Assembly (NCBI GenBank): GCA_016758965.1
Contig: JAEPRB010000300.1
Coordinates: 1 to 43,623 of the forward strand
Reading direction: 5' to 3'
Length of the DNA: 43,623 bases
Source of the DNA: Circinella minor
Taxonomy: Eukaryota > Mucoromycota > Mucoromycetes > Mucorales > Lichtheimiaceae
Positions 32,177 to 42,793 of this stretch are shown piece after piece. The translations under genes were made by a program, and so were the position numbers. The notes beneath the pieces are model-generated. The model was not told where the DNA came from and ran no database searches. It was given only the letters and a program-made list of their open reading frames with translations. How positions within the stretch are numbered: position 1 is the first letter of the stretch; each line of letters starts with the position of its first letter.

Positions 32177-32627
32177 TTTTATATCAAAAGAAAGATGGAA
32201 GGAATACGTTGATATTGACACTAATGGATAATAAGATAAGGATTGCAAGTTTACATTTTGGAAAAGGACTATTTTTATATTTTATATAAAGCTTTCTGAT
32301 GGAACTCGACTGTTCTACATATACATATTTCCTTTTATATCTTTATGTCTTCTGATTATCATATTTTCTCTTCTATCCGATACATATCCCCGTTTCATTT
32401 GTAAATTTATATACTCTTTTACATACATCTATTTACCCATTATTCATTATACTGTATATTATTTTCTTAAATTATCCATTTACTAAACTTTACAAGTGTA
32501 CCACATATAAAATACAAACATTTGGCATATCCGATGATCCAACCAGAACACACACACACACACTTCTGAATAATGGAAAGTTATGTTCATCCAACAAAAG
32601 TTATACCAATACACCAAAAATAATACT
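32177..32627 (+). repeat. Inverted duplicate, right arm
   Basis: Mirror of 24594-25056 at a distance of about 7.1 kb. It starts in coding-like sequence (FGKGLFLYFI before a stop at about 32289) and runs through AAAGCTTTCTGATGGAACTC to ACACCAAAAATAATACTGAA. Relative to the left arm it has a shortened middle and an expanded (AC)n run near 32551-32564. It directly follows the 3' end of the unknown gene. Confidence 0.75.
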
Positions 32628-32883
32628 GAATTTCAGCTTTTCAATAAAAGATAACTTTGAAATATTTTTGTGAGCCATACTTCTTATTTTATACGTTTCA
32701 CTTCCGTCAGTGGAAGAAACACTTTTTACACATCAACCTCCATAGTTTTATTTTCTTTCTTTTTCTTCAAATATAAAAAAAAACATGATAATATCTATAT
32801 TATATTAATAGCATAGTTTACCTTCTATAGATTATACTCCCTTTTTTTCTTTTTATTTACTATTATTCCATCATTCCTTATTA
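32628..32883. other. AT-rich spacer, no gene seen
   Basis: Short stretch between the inverted-duplicate arm and the MITE. No ORF or motif. Confidence 0.35.
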
Positions 32884-33303
32884 GACCATCCGCAGCTGTG
32901 ATTGTTATAGTACAATGGCTGTTGTGTTAAATTTAACAACTTGTTTAACACTCAGCTCCTCCAGCGGTAGTTGTTACAATGTTATTAATGTTAACAGTTC
33001 ATATAAAATGTGAAAAAAAAAATTTTCTTTCACTTTCTTCCATTTTTATTTCTATTTCTAAAATGACCAAGAAGCAATGGTTTGTCGCATGCAATGATGT
33101 TTTGCTCTAATTGTTCATGGAGTTCGCGTCTTTGTTTACGTTTTTGAAGCACTGTAACAACCATTTTAGTTTTTTTTTTATTGGAATTTTCAACTGTCAC
33201 AGCGTCCGCTGCACAATATGGCCAATATGATTATTAGATACTGTTACCCGGGCTGTTTTAGGGTGACTAAACAATTTCGTAACAACCACTGCTGCGGATG
33301 GTC
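32884..33303. mobile_element. MITE with TA flanks (about 420 bp)
   Basis: The ends are GACCATCCGCAGC... and the complement ...GCTGCGGATGGTC. About 25 of the outer 27 positions match as an inverted repeat when the flanking TA is included. TA lies at 32882-32883 and 33304-33305. Inside is a GTTACCCGGGCTGTTTTAGG patch and a minus-strand segment reading LQKRKQRRELHEQLEQN, which could be remnant coding. The TA duplication points to the Tc1/mariner superfamily. Confidence 0.7.
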
Positions 33304-33483
33304 TAACATAAGCAAATACCACAATTATGACATCCAAAGAAAAGAATTTTTATCATAAACAGTTCCAGTAGTAACAGCGATGATACAAGGAATACTCAAA
33401 GAAGCATCGCTAATTCTAACAGCTTTAACTTTGAATATATGGTTGAATGATGCAAAGACAACATCAATCATCTCTCGTTCGAG

Positions 33484-33822
33484 TTGTTTATTGACAAATT
33501 TCCATTTAGTAAAAAAAAAAGCAGCGCACATTCGAAATATAACAGCATTCTTAATACTTATGCATTATCACAAGAACCGGAAATTGAAAAATTAAAACAA
33601 ATATTTGCTAACTGGAAATCTAGCGATGCTTTCCAACAATTCTGGGACAATCGTTCTTACACATTAAAGCAGCAAACAGTGGATATATCATTAAAAACGG
33701 CAGTAACAAGTCTGATGGAGCATTACGCTACTGGAGAACTCAAACAACACATGAAAATATTTCATAATTACTTTTTATCAAATCTGCAGCTCAACAAAGA
33801 GCCAAGACGTGTGATTGAATAA
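33484..33822 (+). CDS. Orphan 112-codon ORF, helical, with SNARE-derived tail
   Basis: Believable coding starts near residue 23 (SILNTYALSQEPEIEKLKQI) and continues FANWKSSDAFQQFWDNRSYT and ISLKTAVTSLMEHYATGELK, a helical soluble protein. Upstream lies a region open in another frame (33380-33595). The 3' end (33784-33806) contains a 23-nt stretch identical to part of the SNARE gene on the far side of the inverted repeat, so the natural C-terminus has been replaced. It may be the N-terminal piece of an accessory-family gene. No domain recognised. Confidence 0.4.
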   Translation: MFIDKFPFSKKKSSAHSKYNSILNTYALSQEPEIEKLKQIFANWKSSDAFQQFWDNRSYTLKQQTVDISLKTAVTSLMEHYATGELKQHMKIFHNYFLSNLQLNKEPRRVIE

Positions 33823-33852
33823 AAAAGGACTCTTTAGTCCTCTACAAAAAAA

Positions 33853-34103
33853 AACAAAGAGCCAAGGAAACAGAAGGATTAGATAATGATGGATTACTTG
33901 TCTATCAAAAACAAGTGATGGATGACCAAGATCAACAAGTGGAACAATTTAGTGCGTTGTTAGCACGACAAAAACAACTTGGATTTGCTATTGGCGACGA
34001 ATTGGAAACTCAAAATGAAATTCTTGATGAATTGGATGCAGGTGTGGATCGTACTGGTCTTAAACTTAAATTTGCAAGTAAAAAATTAGTCACCATCAAA
34101 TAA
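33853..34103 (+). pseudogene. Truncated mirror copy of the Qc-SNARE gene
   Basis: From AACAAAGAGCCAAGG onward this repeats the last third of the SNARE gene at 35763-36520, including LLVYQKQVMDDQDQQVEQF, LLARQKQLGFAIGDELETQN and the same stop. It lacks 9 nt present in the full gene (codons for Val-Thr-Arg) and everything upstream. No start codon context or promoter of its own is evident. Confidence 0.9.
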
Positions 34104-34775
34104 CATACCCGTACAAAGTCCATCTTTCCCTCTTTACCCTTACTTTTTTTCTCAATTTTAAATACCCATTTTTCTGTTGATATTTTTTAAAAACAGAATT
34201 TCACCTTTGCAAAGCATTATTATTATTATTTTATTATGTATATGTTATTTGAAAAAAATTACTGTATACAATATAATTTACCAATAATGAATGGTAAATA
34301 TGATATAGTATTAGTCTAGGTTAAAAACACAATGATTTCATTCCGTTAGGCATAATATATCAGTATACGAAATTGGACTTTGTTAAGCCCAGTTATAATT
34401 TTATAGAAAGTTTCTTAAGATAAAATTCGATTGAACTGTGATTTTGATAAATTGTTATTTTGTCTACTTATCCACAGCTTTAATTTTTTTTTCCGTCGTC
34501 ACAGAGGTGCATTTTATATGAATAACTTCATCAATAGCTTGTTGAAGAAAAAGTAATTTATACTAATTACTTATCGAAAGCTTAGAAAAAAGAGTTTAAA
34601 AAATTTGAAGACACATGTTGTCTTTGACAAAAATCTTATTTTGCAAACCACTACTGTCTGCAAAACATATTATAATCAAAGCTTTTTTTGCTAGTTTATC
34701 TCAGTTTTAAAGTTTATCTTTTAAAAGTGATGATCATACATAGCATTTTATCAAGCTGTTTGTTTTCGTATCATA
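33853..34775 (+). repeat. Large inverted repeat, left arm
   Basis: The 923-bp arm mirrors 35091-36022. It holds the SNARE 3' end and about 670 bp of downstream DNA. The two arms differ by a 9-bp deletion and only a few substitutions (for example TTTTTTTGCTAG versus TTTCTTTGCTAG), so the duplication looks recent. The arms are separated by 315 bp. Confidence 0.95.
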
Positions 34776-35090
34776 CATTTATAAGCCTGTACCCCAGTCC
34801 AGATTTTTTTTAGTTATTGTACATTAAGCATTTATGGATAAATATCATAAACCCAATGAAAAGTATTCTGCCATGTTGATAAAAAAACCGTTACATCCAC
34901 AAAAAACCCTCATATTTTTTTATTATTCTACTACGTAAAAATTGCAGTGATAATAAAATAAGTATAGTTGTATGTGAGAAAAGTATATCTATCCTGCCAA
35001 AGTTAGGATTCGCAATTCATTGGTGGATACCACCAACAATGAAATATTAATCATTATAAAATATTATTATAAATTAACCAGAAACAAAAT
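34776..35090. other. Spacer of the large inverted repeat
   Basis: 315 bp unique DNA, AT-rich, no ORF of note. It contains a small dyad TTGGTGG-A-TACCACCAA near 35019-35036. Confidence 0.6.
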
Positions 35091-36022
35091 TATGATACGA
35101 AAATAAACAGCTTGATAAAATGCTATGTATGATCATCACTTTTAAAAGATAAACTTTAAAACTGAGATAAACTAGCAAAGAAAGCTTTGATTATAATATG
35201 TTTTGCAGACAGTAGTGGTTTGCAAAATAAGATTTTTGTCAAAGACAACATGTGTCTTCAAATTTTTTAAACTCTTTTTTCTAAGCTTTCGATAAGTAAT
35301 TAGTATAAATTACTTTTTCTTCAACAAGCTATTGATGAAGTTATTCATATAAAATGCACCTCTGTGACGACGGAAAAAAAAATTAAAGCTGTGGATAAGT
35401 AGACAAAATAACAATTTATCAAAATCACAGTTCAATCGAATTTTATCTTAAGAAACTTTCTATAAAATTATAACTGGGCTTAACAAAGTCCAATTTCGTA
35501 TACTGATATATTATGCCTAACGGAATGAAATCATTGTGTTTTTAACCTAGACTAATACTATATCATATTTACCATTCATTATTGGTAAATTATATTGTAT
35601 ACAGTAATTTTTTTCAAATAACATATACATAATAAAATAATAATAATAATGCTTTGCAAAGGTGAAATTCTGTTTTTAAAAAATATCAACAGAAAAATGG
35701 GTATTTAAAATTGAGAAAAAAAGTAAGGGTAAAGAGGGAAAGATGGACTTTGTACGGGTATGTTATTTGATGGTGACTAATTTTTTACTTGCAAATTTAA
35801 GTTTAAGACCAGTACGATCCACACCTGCATCCAATTCATCAAGAATTTCATTTTGAGTTTCCAATTCGTCGCCAATAGCAAATCCAAGTTGTTTTTGTCG
35901 TGCTAACAACGCACTAAATTGTTCCACTTGTTGATCTTGGTCATCCATCACTTGTTTTTGATAGACAAGTAATCCATCATTATCCAATCCACGTGTTACT
36001 TCTGTTTCCTTGGCTCTTTGTT
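35091..36022 (-). repeat. Large inverted repeat, right arm
   Basis: 932-bp arm containing the 3' third of the complete SNARE gene and its downstream flank. Because the full gene continues beyond this arm (to 36520), this is the source copy and the left arm is the duplicate. Confidence 0.95.
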
Positions 36023-36520
36023 GAGCTGCAGCTGCAGCACCGAAAGCTCGCCTGGGTCCAATGGTCGCACTACGTTTTGGAGCTGTCTGTCGCATAGGTT
36101 GCTGTTGTTGATGCGTTAGAAAACCATAATTATAATTTTCTTGTTGGTGTTCTTCCGTTTGCTTTTCATTTGCTACCCTTGTTGTTTGACTACGTCGAGG
36201 TGTTTGTTTTAATAATTCTTGTTCTTGTCGACCAGAATTCACCAGTTTTAATAATGCATCCTTTTCATCCCGAAGTGTTGCAAGCAGATCTTGTCGTCGT
36301 AAGAGTTCACCTCGTGCAATCATTATACTACCTTCATAATCTTTTGATGATTCCGATAAACCTTTTAAAGCAGCATCCAAATTAGAAGTTCGTGTGGATA
36401 GTGTCACGAGCAATTTCTTTGCTTGAACCGTGCAATTATGAGACGCGGAAATCTCGTTCCGTGCATTATGTGTGTCCGCTTATTGATCAAAGAGCGGACT
36501 TGTCGGGCCATGTTGGTCAT
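35763..36520 (-). CDS. Qc-SNARE, syntaxin-8-like, with one N-terminal frameshift
   Basis: Qc-SNAREs act in endosomal/vacuolar membrane fusion. The main frame (36413 to 35763) ends with the SNARE helix: MDDQDQQVEQFSALLARQKQ, LGFAIGDELETQNEILDELD, AGVDRTGLKLKFASKK. The central Gln in ELETQNEILDEL is the ionic-layer residue. Upstream are helical N-terminal segments and a Gln/Ala-rich linker with a poly-Ala stretch. Upstream of 36413, codons for NARNEISASHNC and VQAKKLLVTLSTRTSNLDAA continue the frame. They meet an ATG at 36518-36520 (MTNMARQVRSLINK) in another frame; one missing base near 36478-36482 explains this. The protein ends VTIK with no membrane anchor, unlike typical syntaxin-8. A possible anchor exon lies downstream. 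Around 252 residues if the frame is continuous. Confidence 0.75.
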
Positions 36521-36585
36521 GGCGTTATATTCATAAAGGGAATAGTAAAATACTCATAATTAATACAAGTCATTGTATAAGAAAG

Positions 36586-36680
36586 TGCTGCGGTTATAAT
36601 AAGGAATAAAGAGAGAGAGCTGCAGTAAAAGAAGTATGATCGGTATCAAAATAATCAATTAATAATTACAAGATGAAAGG
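36586..36680 (+). repeat. Fragment of a Gypsy-1-type LTR
   Basis: Matches 1576-1670 in order: TGCTGCGGTTATA versus TACTGCGGATATA, CTGCAGTAAAAGAAGTATGA versus CCGCAGTAAAAGAAGTATAA, TCGGTAT, and AATTAATAATTAC versus GATTAATAATTAC. About 95 bp survive, without LTR ends. Confidence 0.7.
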
Positions 36681-37583
36681 TCGCCACAGAAAAAACCTTT
36701 TTGAAAAATATTTAAATATCCAATTTTATATTCGAAAATTATTCGAAAAATTTATCAATATTCCGAAAATATTCATTTTTGTATTGTCATATTCATTTAT
36801 ATATTTAAAATTTATTAGTATAAAAATCGTTAAAACAGAAGAAAGAAGGCTCGCGCTAAATTGTGATGATGTTGTAACCCTTAAATAAACAACTTTTCTT
36901 ATTTTCTATTTTTATGCACGAATATTCTTACTTCTTTACCCTTATCACGAATCAACCAATTGTATAACAACTTAATATAAATATCCCCCCCCAAATTATA
37001 AATTAAATAATCACATGTAATAGCTGCGCGACATTAGACAGTTGCTGCCGATTTAGCTGTATAGCATTAGAACGTTACTGGAGAACATGTGTAAAAGATA
37101 TATAAACCCCAACTTTTTAAACCAAATAAAAATCATCAATCAGTTATTTAATCAATCTTTATTTTAAAAATTATTTTCTATTGATCACTCAACACCGTAT
37201 ATTGGGTTGTTTTATTTATTTTATTTTATCTAAGAGGTTATCTTAAAGTCATTATCTTACTTATTTTACGTATATTTATTTATTTGTTGATTACATATTA
37301 AACGTAGTATTTAAATTTAATAACGACTGAATTCACATTATAAAGACTCAATTTACATACAGACATAATGTCTCTGTACTAGAAGAGTTGACTATATTAA
37401 AATTGTTATCGCTTAGCATATATTATCTCAAAAGAACTAGAGTTATCTTAAACAATTACGTTGTAATATACGATAATATTACTGGTGCTCATTATAAAAA
37501 TACATAAGCATCTGTTACAGCTGAATAAATATATCTACTTATAAATTTAATATAAAAACATCCACACCGGCTACACATGAATT
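36681..37583 (+). other. Leader and probable 5' LTR region of Gypsy-2
   Basis: AT-rich, no supported gene. GATATATAAACCCC near 37097-37110 is a TATA-like promoter motif. GGCTACACA at 37569-37577 could be the LTR end, 6 nt before the primer-binding site. The LTR start was not found, so the boundary is uncertain. Confidence 0.45.
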
Positions 37584-37601
37584 TGGTGCTCGCACAACAG
37601 G
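37584..37601 (+). other. Primer-binding site of Gypsy-2
   Basis: TGGTGCTCGCACAACAGG follows the probable LTR end after a short spacer. TGG plus a 15-nt stretch would pair with a tRNA ending CGAGCACCA. The tRNA was not identified. It differs from the Gypsy-1 site, so the two elements use different primers. Confidence 0.6.
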
Positions 37602-37758
37602 GGTTTGAATAGTTATCCTCTCACATACAGTCAAGACGAATCATATAACCAAAAAAACAATTATATACTACCAAGACAAATTATCATTTACAAAGGAAAC
37701 GTAAATTAACAAGAAAAATAATAAATTACCAAGACAATTAAAAAAATATTAAGACAAA

Positions 37759-39648
37759 ATGAAAAACTATTTATCTGGTGTAAACAACAATAGACATCAA
37801 GTGCATAACAAGCTAACTGTGTTGGATGACCGCACTAGATTTGCTCTACTACTATCAGAGTTAACCTTCAGAGGTTATGAACATGAAAATTTTCGCATGT
37901 TCAGAAGAGAGTTCACTTCTTACGTTTTAATTACTGGTGCGCAAACAGAATCACGACGATTAGAAATATTACAAGGTGTATTACAAAGACCTGCATTGAC
38001 TTATTATGTCACCGAAATTTTACCATACTTACAAGAACTACGCGATAAAGAAAACACCCCACCAACCGTATCTGCAGCAATGGACTCATTAGAAACAAAT
38101 TATGTTACCGAATATAATCTTCAACGATATAGAGAACGATTCAATAACATAACACAAAGATACAATAAAAGCCCACGTTCGTATCTTGGAAGATTAAGAC
38201 AAGCTACACATGAAGCTGATATTAAAGACGAAGAGCATGTTGAATCCCGATTTAAGACTGGATTATTACCCGAAATTCGAAAACATTGCATGCGTATGTG
38301 TGCTATGTCACATAAAGATGTATTATGAAAAGCTGAAGGATATTGGAACGCTGAATTAAAAGACAAGGCATCAAGAAATCCAATGATTAGATGCAAGAAA
38401 TATACACCATTATATTCTATGAAAATTATGGGAAATCAAATATACCCTGATAATGATCGTTACGTAGAACAAACTTTTAAAGATTTATTACAACAGGGAT
38501 TATCATTTGCTAATGCTATTCGAACTATGGGATATCAAACGAGATCCACAAATTATCAAAACGATAATTATAGTCGACAAAGAAATTACCCATCAAGAAA
38601 CAATTACCGTCAACTACAACAGCAAAATCGCCAGCCAAATTATAACAATGGAAATCGACAGAGATACAATAATTATCAGAATCGACCAGAAATTCAGCGA
38701 AATTAAAATAATCAGTATAATCAAGAAAGATCATTATATAATAATAACAACAATAATTATCAACAAAATTGACAATACCAACAACCAGAAAATCGACAAC
38801 CTTCTCAACAAAATAACAACAATGTTCCTTCATCGTACAACCAAAATCATTATTAGAAAAATACCAATACTATACCACCGTTAAAAGAAAATCAAGCACT
38901 AAGAAAAGACAGCAAGAATTACGATAATTTCGCATACTTAGAAGATCAACCTGATGAATATTATTATCACAACAATTATTACGATGACGAATATTACAGC
39001 GACGACTCTTATTTAAATGATGATTATTATTATGGTGATGATGGATCCCAATCGGCAAAAAAACTACAAGGGCGAGTTGTAAGAAGCGGTCGGCTCGAAG
39101 CCCTTAATAAACCACAAAAATCTGTTTATCACGATCTATACTATAATGAAGACGAAGATGACTATTGTTATGCATAGAATCATAATACAGCATATAAAAA
39201 CAGCAAAAAGAAACAACCTACACAACATGAATTATACATGACGCAAAAAAGACCACGAGAAAAAGACAATCAACAAAAACGACGAACAATGTCTTTTCGC
39301 TCTGGTACTGCAGTCAATAAAACAGTTGCAAGCAATACACAAGGATCAAATAAAAGAAAGCAACGAAAGATTCGATTCGAAGAACCAATTACGGATGAAA
39401 ATTTTGATCCACAATCATCAACATATATTCAACAAGACGTAAATCAACAACGAGTTCCACAAGTTATTCCAGTAATACAGCGACCTCCAATAAAAGAACA
39501 ACCACGAAATATAACACCAGTTGATCATTACCAAACACCATCATCTATACAAACAACAATAAATATAAACGAAGATACAATAATGTTAGAACAACCATCA
39601 AGTAGTAAATTGAGGAAAGAAAATAATTCAGATCAACGTAACAAATGA
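37759..39648 (+). pseudogene. Gypsy-2 Gag-like polyprotein, six in-frame stops
   Basis: Starts ATG AAA AAC TAT (MKNYLSGVNNNRHQVHN). The first 190 codons form a gag capsid-like helical domain (FRMFRREFTSYVLITGA, RYNKSPRSYLGRLRQATHEA, ESRFKTGLLPEI). All later pieces stay in the same frame but are cut by TGA (38326-38328), TAA (38704-38706), TGA near 38770, TAG near 38853, TAG near 39176 and TGA near 39646. The part after about 38550 is extremely Asn/Gln/Arg/Tyr-rich with an acidic Tyr/Asp block (DDEYYSDDSYLNDDYYYGDD). No CCHC zinc knuckle is seen, so the Arg/Gln tail may serve RNA binding instead. Each stop can be explained by one C-to-T or G-to-A change. Confidence 0.75.
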
Positions 39649-39727
39649 CCAGCTGACCAACGACCAAGACCATTAAAACGTAAACCAAGAATTAAACCAG
39701 AAATCGAATACGATATAGTACAAGATA

Positions 39728-41326
39728 TTGCAAATATTACTGCTCAAATCAAAATACAAGCTCAGTCCAAAATTACGAAGAGAATTACACGTATTTACAT
39801 CAACACGAAGAAAGATTGAACCATCCTTAAACATAAAAGACATCGACAATAAACTAGACTCAACAGCAGCATATCTGACTGTACATATACAAGAAAAACC
39901 AGTGACTTGCCTTTATGATACTGGAGCCGCAAAAAGTTGTATATCAAGAACCTTAATGGATGACTTAGAAATGGAAATACACAAATCATCATCAACACGA
40001 TTTACATTAGGAAATGGCGCAATACAAGCATCACAAGGAATTATCAAAGATGTAGAAATCCAAATTGGAAATTTTGTTAAAATCCCTATTACCTTAGAAG
40101 TATTGACAGATAGTCCAGTACATTTAATTCTTGGAAATAACTGGATGCACAAAACAAGAGCCATAATAGACTTTGGAACCTCCACTATCACATTAAAATA
40201 CAATAACCAAGTAACATGTGTATCATTCCAGCACTCAAGACTGTTACCATATAAAATACCAAATCGACAAATAGAAGGAATTAAAACTACAAGGCAAATA
40301 AAAACCGATTCTTCAGATGCAGATGGAGATACTGAAGAAACAGACGAAGAAACAACCGATGATACCGAAGATTATACATCATTTGAAAGTGATTACACAG
40401 ATTCTACATCCGAAGAAGATGATATTAATGAAAATCAAGACCCAATTGAATTTTATTTGAAAGATGATCGAGTAAAATATCCACTACAACTAGAAGAATG
40501 GATCGCACCAAATGGAACAACATGTTATCATGTCTATACTGGAGAATCACTACCTTTGACTGGAAATGAAACTACTTACCTTACAGGCGAATTACCATGT
40601 ACAAATTCCCAAGAATTACGTTTTTACCCATATCCAGCATTGTATCAACCATACGATTATCAAGAAACTTCACCAATAATACCAGGACAAATACGAGTTG
40701 AAATAAAAATCGACAATCCATGTCCCGACCCAATCGAACTACCATATAATGCATATCTTGGAGACTATATGGATATTTACCATACCAGAACTGGAGAACA
40801 AGAAGAAGAATTAGACGATGATGAAATTGCAGAAATATACGGATACGATTATGATCCATATCGATATACACAATTACGACGACAAGGAGCTACAAACGAT
40901 CAAGACTTATTCATGCTACACGAAGGAATACCAGTACAACAATCCTTGATTATATTACCACGACCAGGAGCCAAAGTTTTGGAAATTTGGACTAAAGAAG
41001 ATTTAATAATTCCGAATAATCGATCAATATATTACCATGGAAAACTTCCATCCCCAAACGAAAAACCTCTTCGTTTTGAACCCGAAAAACAACCAGGACA
41101 ATACACCCATCATTATTATTGTAATACAATACCTGCAGGATCGACAACATTTACGATTTCAATCCAAAATATCGTAGACCATCAAGTAATCATCAGTACA
41201 GCAAGTTTTATTGGAACGCTACATGAAATACAAGATACAGACGAAAATAAATCAACCACCGCATATAATATTTCAGAAAATGATCAAAATGAATTCCAGA
41301 TGACGATACATCAATACCACCATTAA
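39728..41326 (+). pseudogene. Gypsy-2 protease plus duplicated beta-rich linker
   Basis: Aspartic protease: DTG at residues 64-66 (CLYDTGAAKSCIS) and ILGNNWM near 134-140. A very acidic stretch (about 194-240) follows. Two repeats of a domain come next, about 258-351 and 418-503. They share G-LP--N---LRF-P, a later I-N-----I and a final hydrophobic AYLG/SFIG-type strand; the predicted character is beta-rich. Comparable linkers between protease and RT occur in some metazoan Gypsy-like elements and look like the trimeric dUTPase fold. I see no dUTPase active-site motifs, so the relation is speculative. The frame opens at TTG and is +1 to gag. The junctions to gag and RT are both frame-broken. 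Confidence 0.7.
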
Positions 41327-41346
41327 CTGAAGAACAGAAAAATAAA

Positions 41347-42303
41347 TTGGATATTGCAGACTTACCAGAAGACCAAGACCACAAAATTCGAAACGCATTT
41401 TTTAAATTGATCCAAAAATATCAATCCTGCATAGACTGGGATAATACAAGTTTATCATGCACCAACGTATTACAAGCATCCATTGATACAGGAGACGCAC
41501 AACCGATCAGAACAAGACCATACAAAATGTCACCAGAAGAAGCTGAAGCATTAAAAAAGGAATTAAATCGATTATGCAGATTAGGTGTCATAGAACCATC
41601 CAAATCACCATGGTCAAGCCCAATTATTCTATTAAAAAAGAAAGGAAATACAGGAGAATATAGATTATTATCAGATTTACGACGATTAAATACTATCGCA
41701 AAGAGTTATAATTATCCTTTACCCAATGTAGAAGAATTATTATCTTCTATAACTGAAGGAAGTGTATTTTCATGTTTTGATTTGAGACAATCCTTTTTTC
41801 AAGTACCTTTGGAACCATTCAGCCGAGACAAGACCACATTCACCACTAAATATGGAAATTACCGTTACACACCATTGCGTATGGGATACAAGAATTCACC
41901 ACATATTATGGCTGAAGTTGGAGCAATAGTATTTCGATCATTAATAGGATCATGCGTAAGATTGTATATCGATGATGTATGTTGCTATAGTAAAAGTATA
42001 CAAAAACATTTATCAGATTTAGAACAAGTATTCGAATGTTTGAAAATTGCCAATTTAAAAGTGAATATTGAAAAATGTTCATGGTTTAAAACAAAAATAA
42101 AATACCTTGGACATTATATTACACCATCTGGTATACACACCGATCCTGATAAAACCAAAGCTATTCAAGAAACACCCATTCCAACTACCCAAAAACAATT
42201 ACAAAGTTTTCTCGGTTGCTGTAACTACTTCAGAAAATTTAACAAAGATGACTGGCAGCGATCCACCTCCTTGAGAAGAAGCAGCAACAAAAGCATTCAA
42301 TGA
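41347..42303 (+). pseudogene. Gypsy-2 reverse transcriptase fragment
   Basis: RT domain with DTGDAQPIRTRPYKMSPEEA, WSSPIILLKKKG, the first catalytic Asp in FSCFDLRQSFFQV, and YIDD in VRLYIDDVCCYSKS. KYLGHYITPSGIHTDPDK and the FLGCCNYFRKF thumb motif follow. The frame extends upstream without a stop to about 41298 (DDDTSIPPLTEEQKN), overlapping the end of the protease frame. After YFRKF the expected approximately 20 residues before RNase H are missing, and the sequence diverges, so a small deletion ended the domain. Confidence 0.85.
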
Positions 42304-42304
42304 T

Positions 42305-42793
42305 TTGAAAACGACGTTAATACAAGCACCTATATTATCACGACATGATTATAACAAAGACTTTTACTTGATCACAGATGGAAGCAAATTTGGCTTGGGA
42401 GGTACACTCAGTCAACTCTGTGATGATGGAAAAAAAGAAACCGTAATATGCTATCTATCCCGTTCCACCACTAAAAAAGAAGAATCATTATCAGCTACAG
42501 GTTTGGAATGTGCAGCATTAGTATATTGTGTACAGCAAAGGCGACATTATCTTTTGGGAAAAAAGTTTCATGTTGTTACTGACCACCAACCTTTATCAGG
42601 CTACTTAAAAGAGAAACAACCCATCAGAAGGCATGCATTTTTGAGCAAATACGATTTTACCGAAATGGCAAGAAAAACCAAAGTGCAGACTTTTGAAGTC
42701 AATTTCCCAGTTTCTCCCATAACAACAAGAATGATCACGAGAACGAAAATGATCGAGTCGACGTTTAAATGGAAAGACGGAAGAGTATTATAA
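42305..42793 (+). pseudogene. Gypsy-2 RNase H fragment
   Basis: RNase H with DFYLITDGSKFGLGG (first Asp), GLECAALVYCVQQ (Glu) and FHVVTDHQPLSGY (second Asp). The usual C-terminal HADALSR-type motif is lost in a changed tail. In the same frame just upstream, PP*EEAATKAFNDL has TGA where Trp fits. It is +1 to the RT frame. Confidence 0.85.

Noticed and set aside
40490..41240. Active dUTPase in Gypsy-2
   Set aside because: The beta-rich character is suggestive, but no conserved dUTPase catalytic motifs are visible.
8929..42400. Stop-codon reassignment (TGA as Trp or TAG as a sense codon)
   Set aside because: TGA occurs at three Trp-like positions and TAG twice in the LINE frame, but the intact Gypsy-1 and the G-patch gene use TGG for Trp and end at ordinary stops, and the same damaged genes also carry indels.
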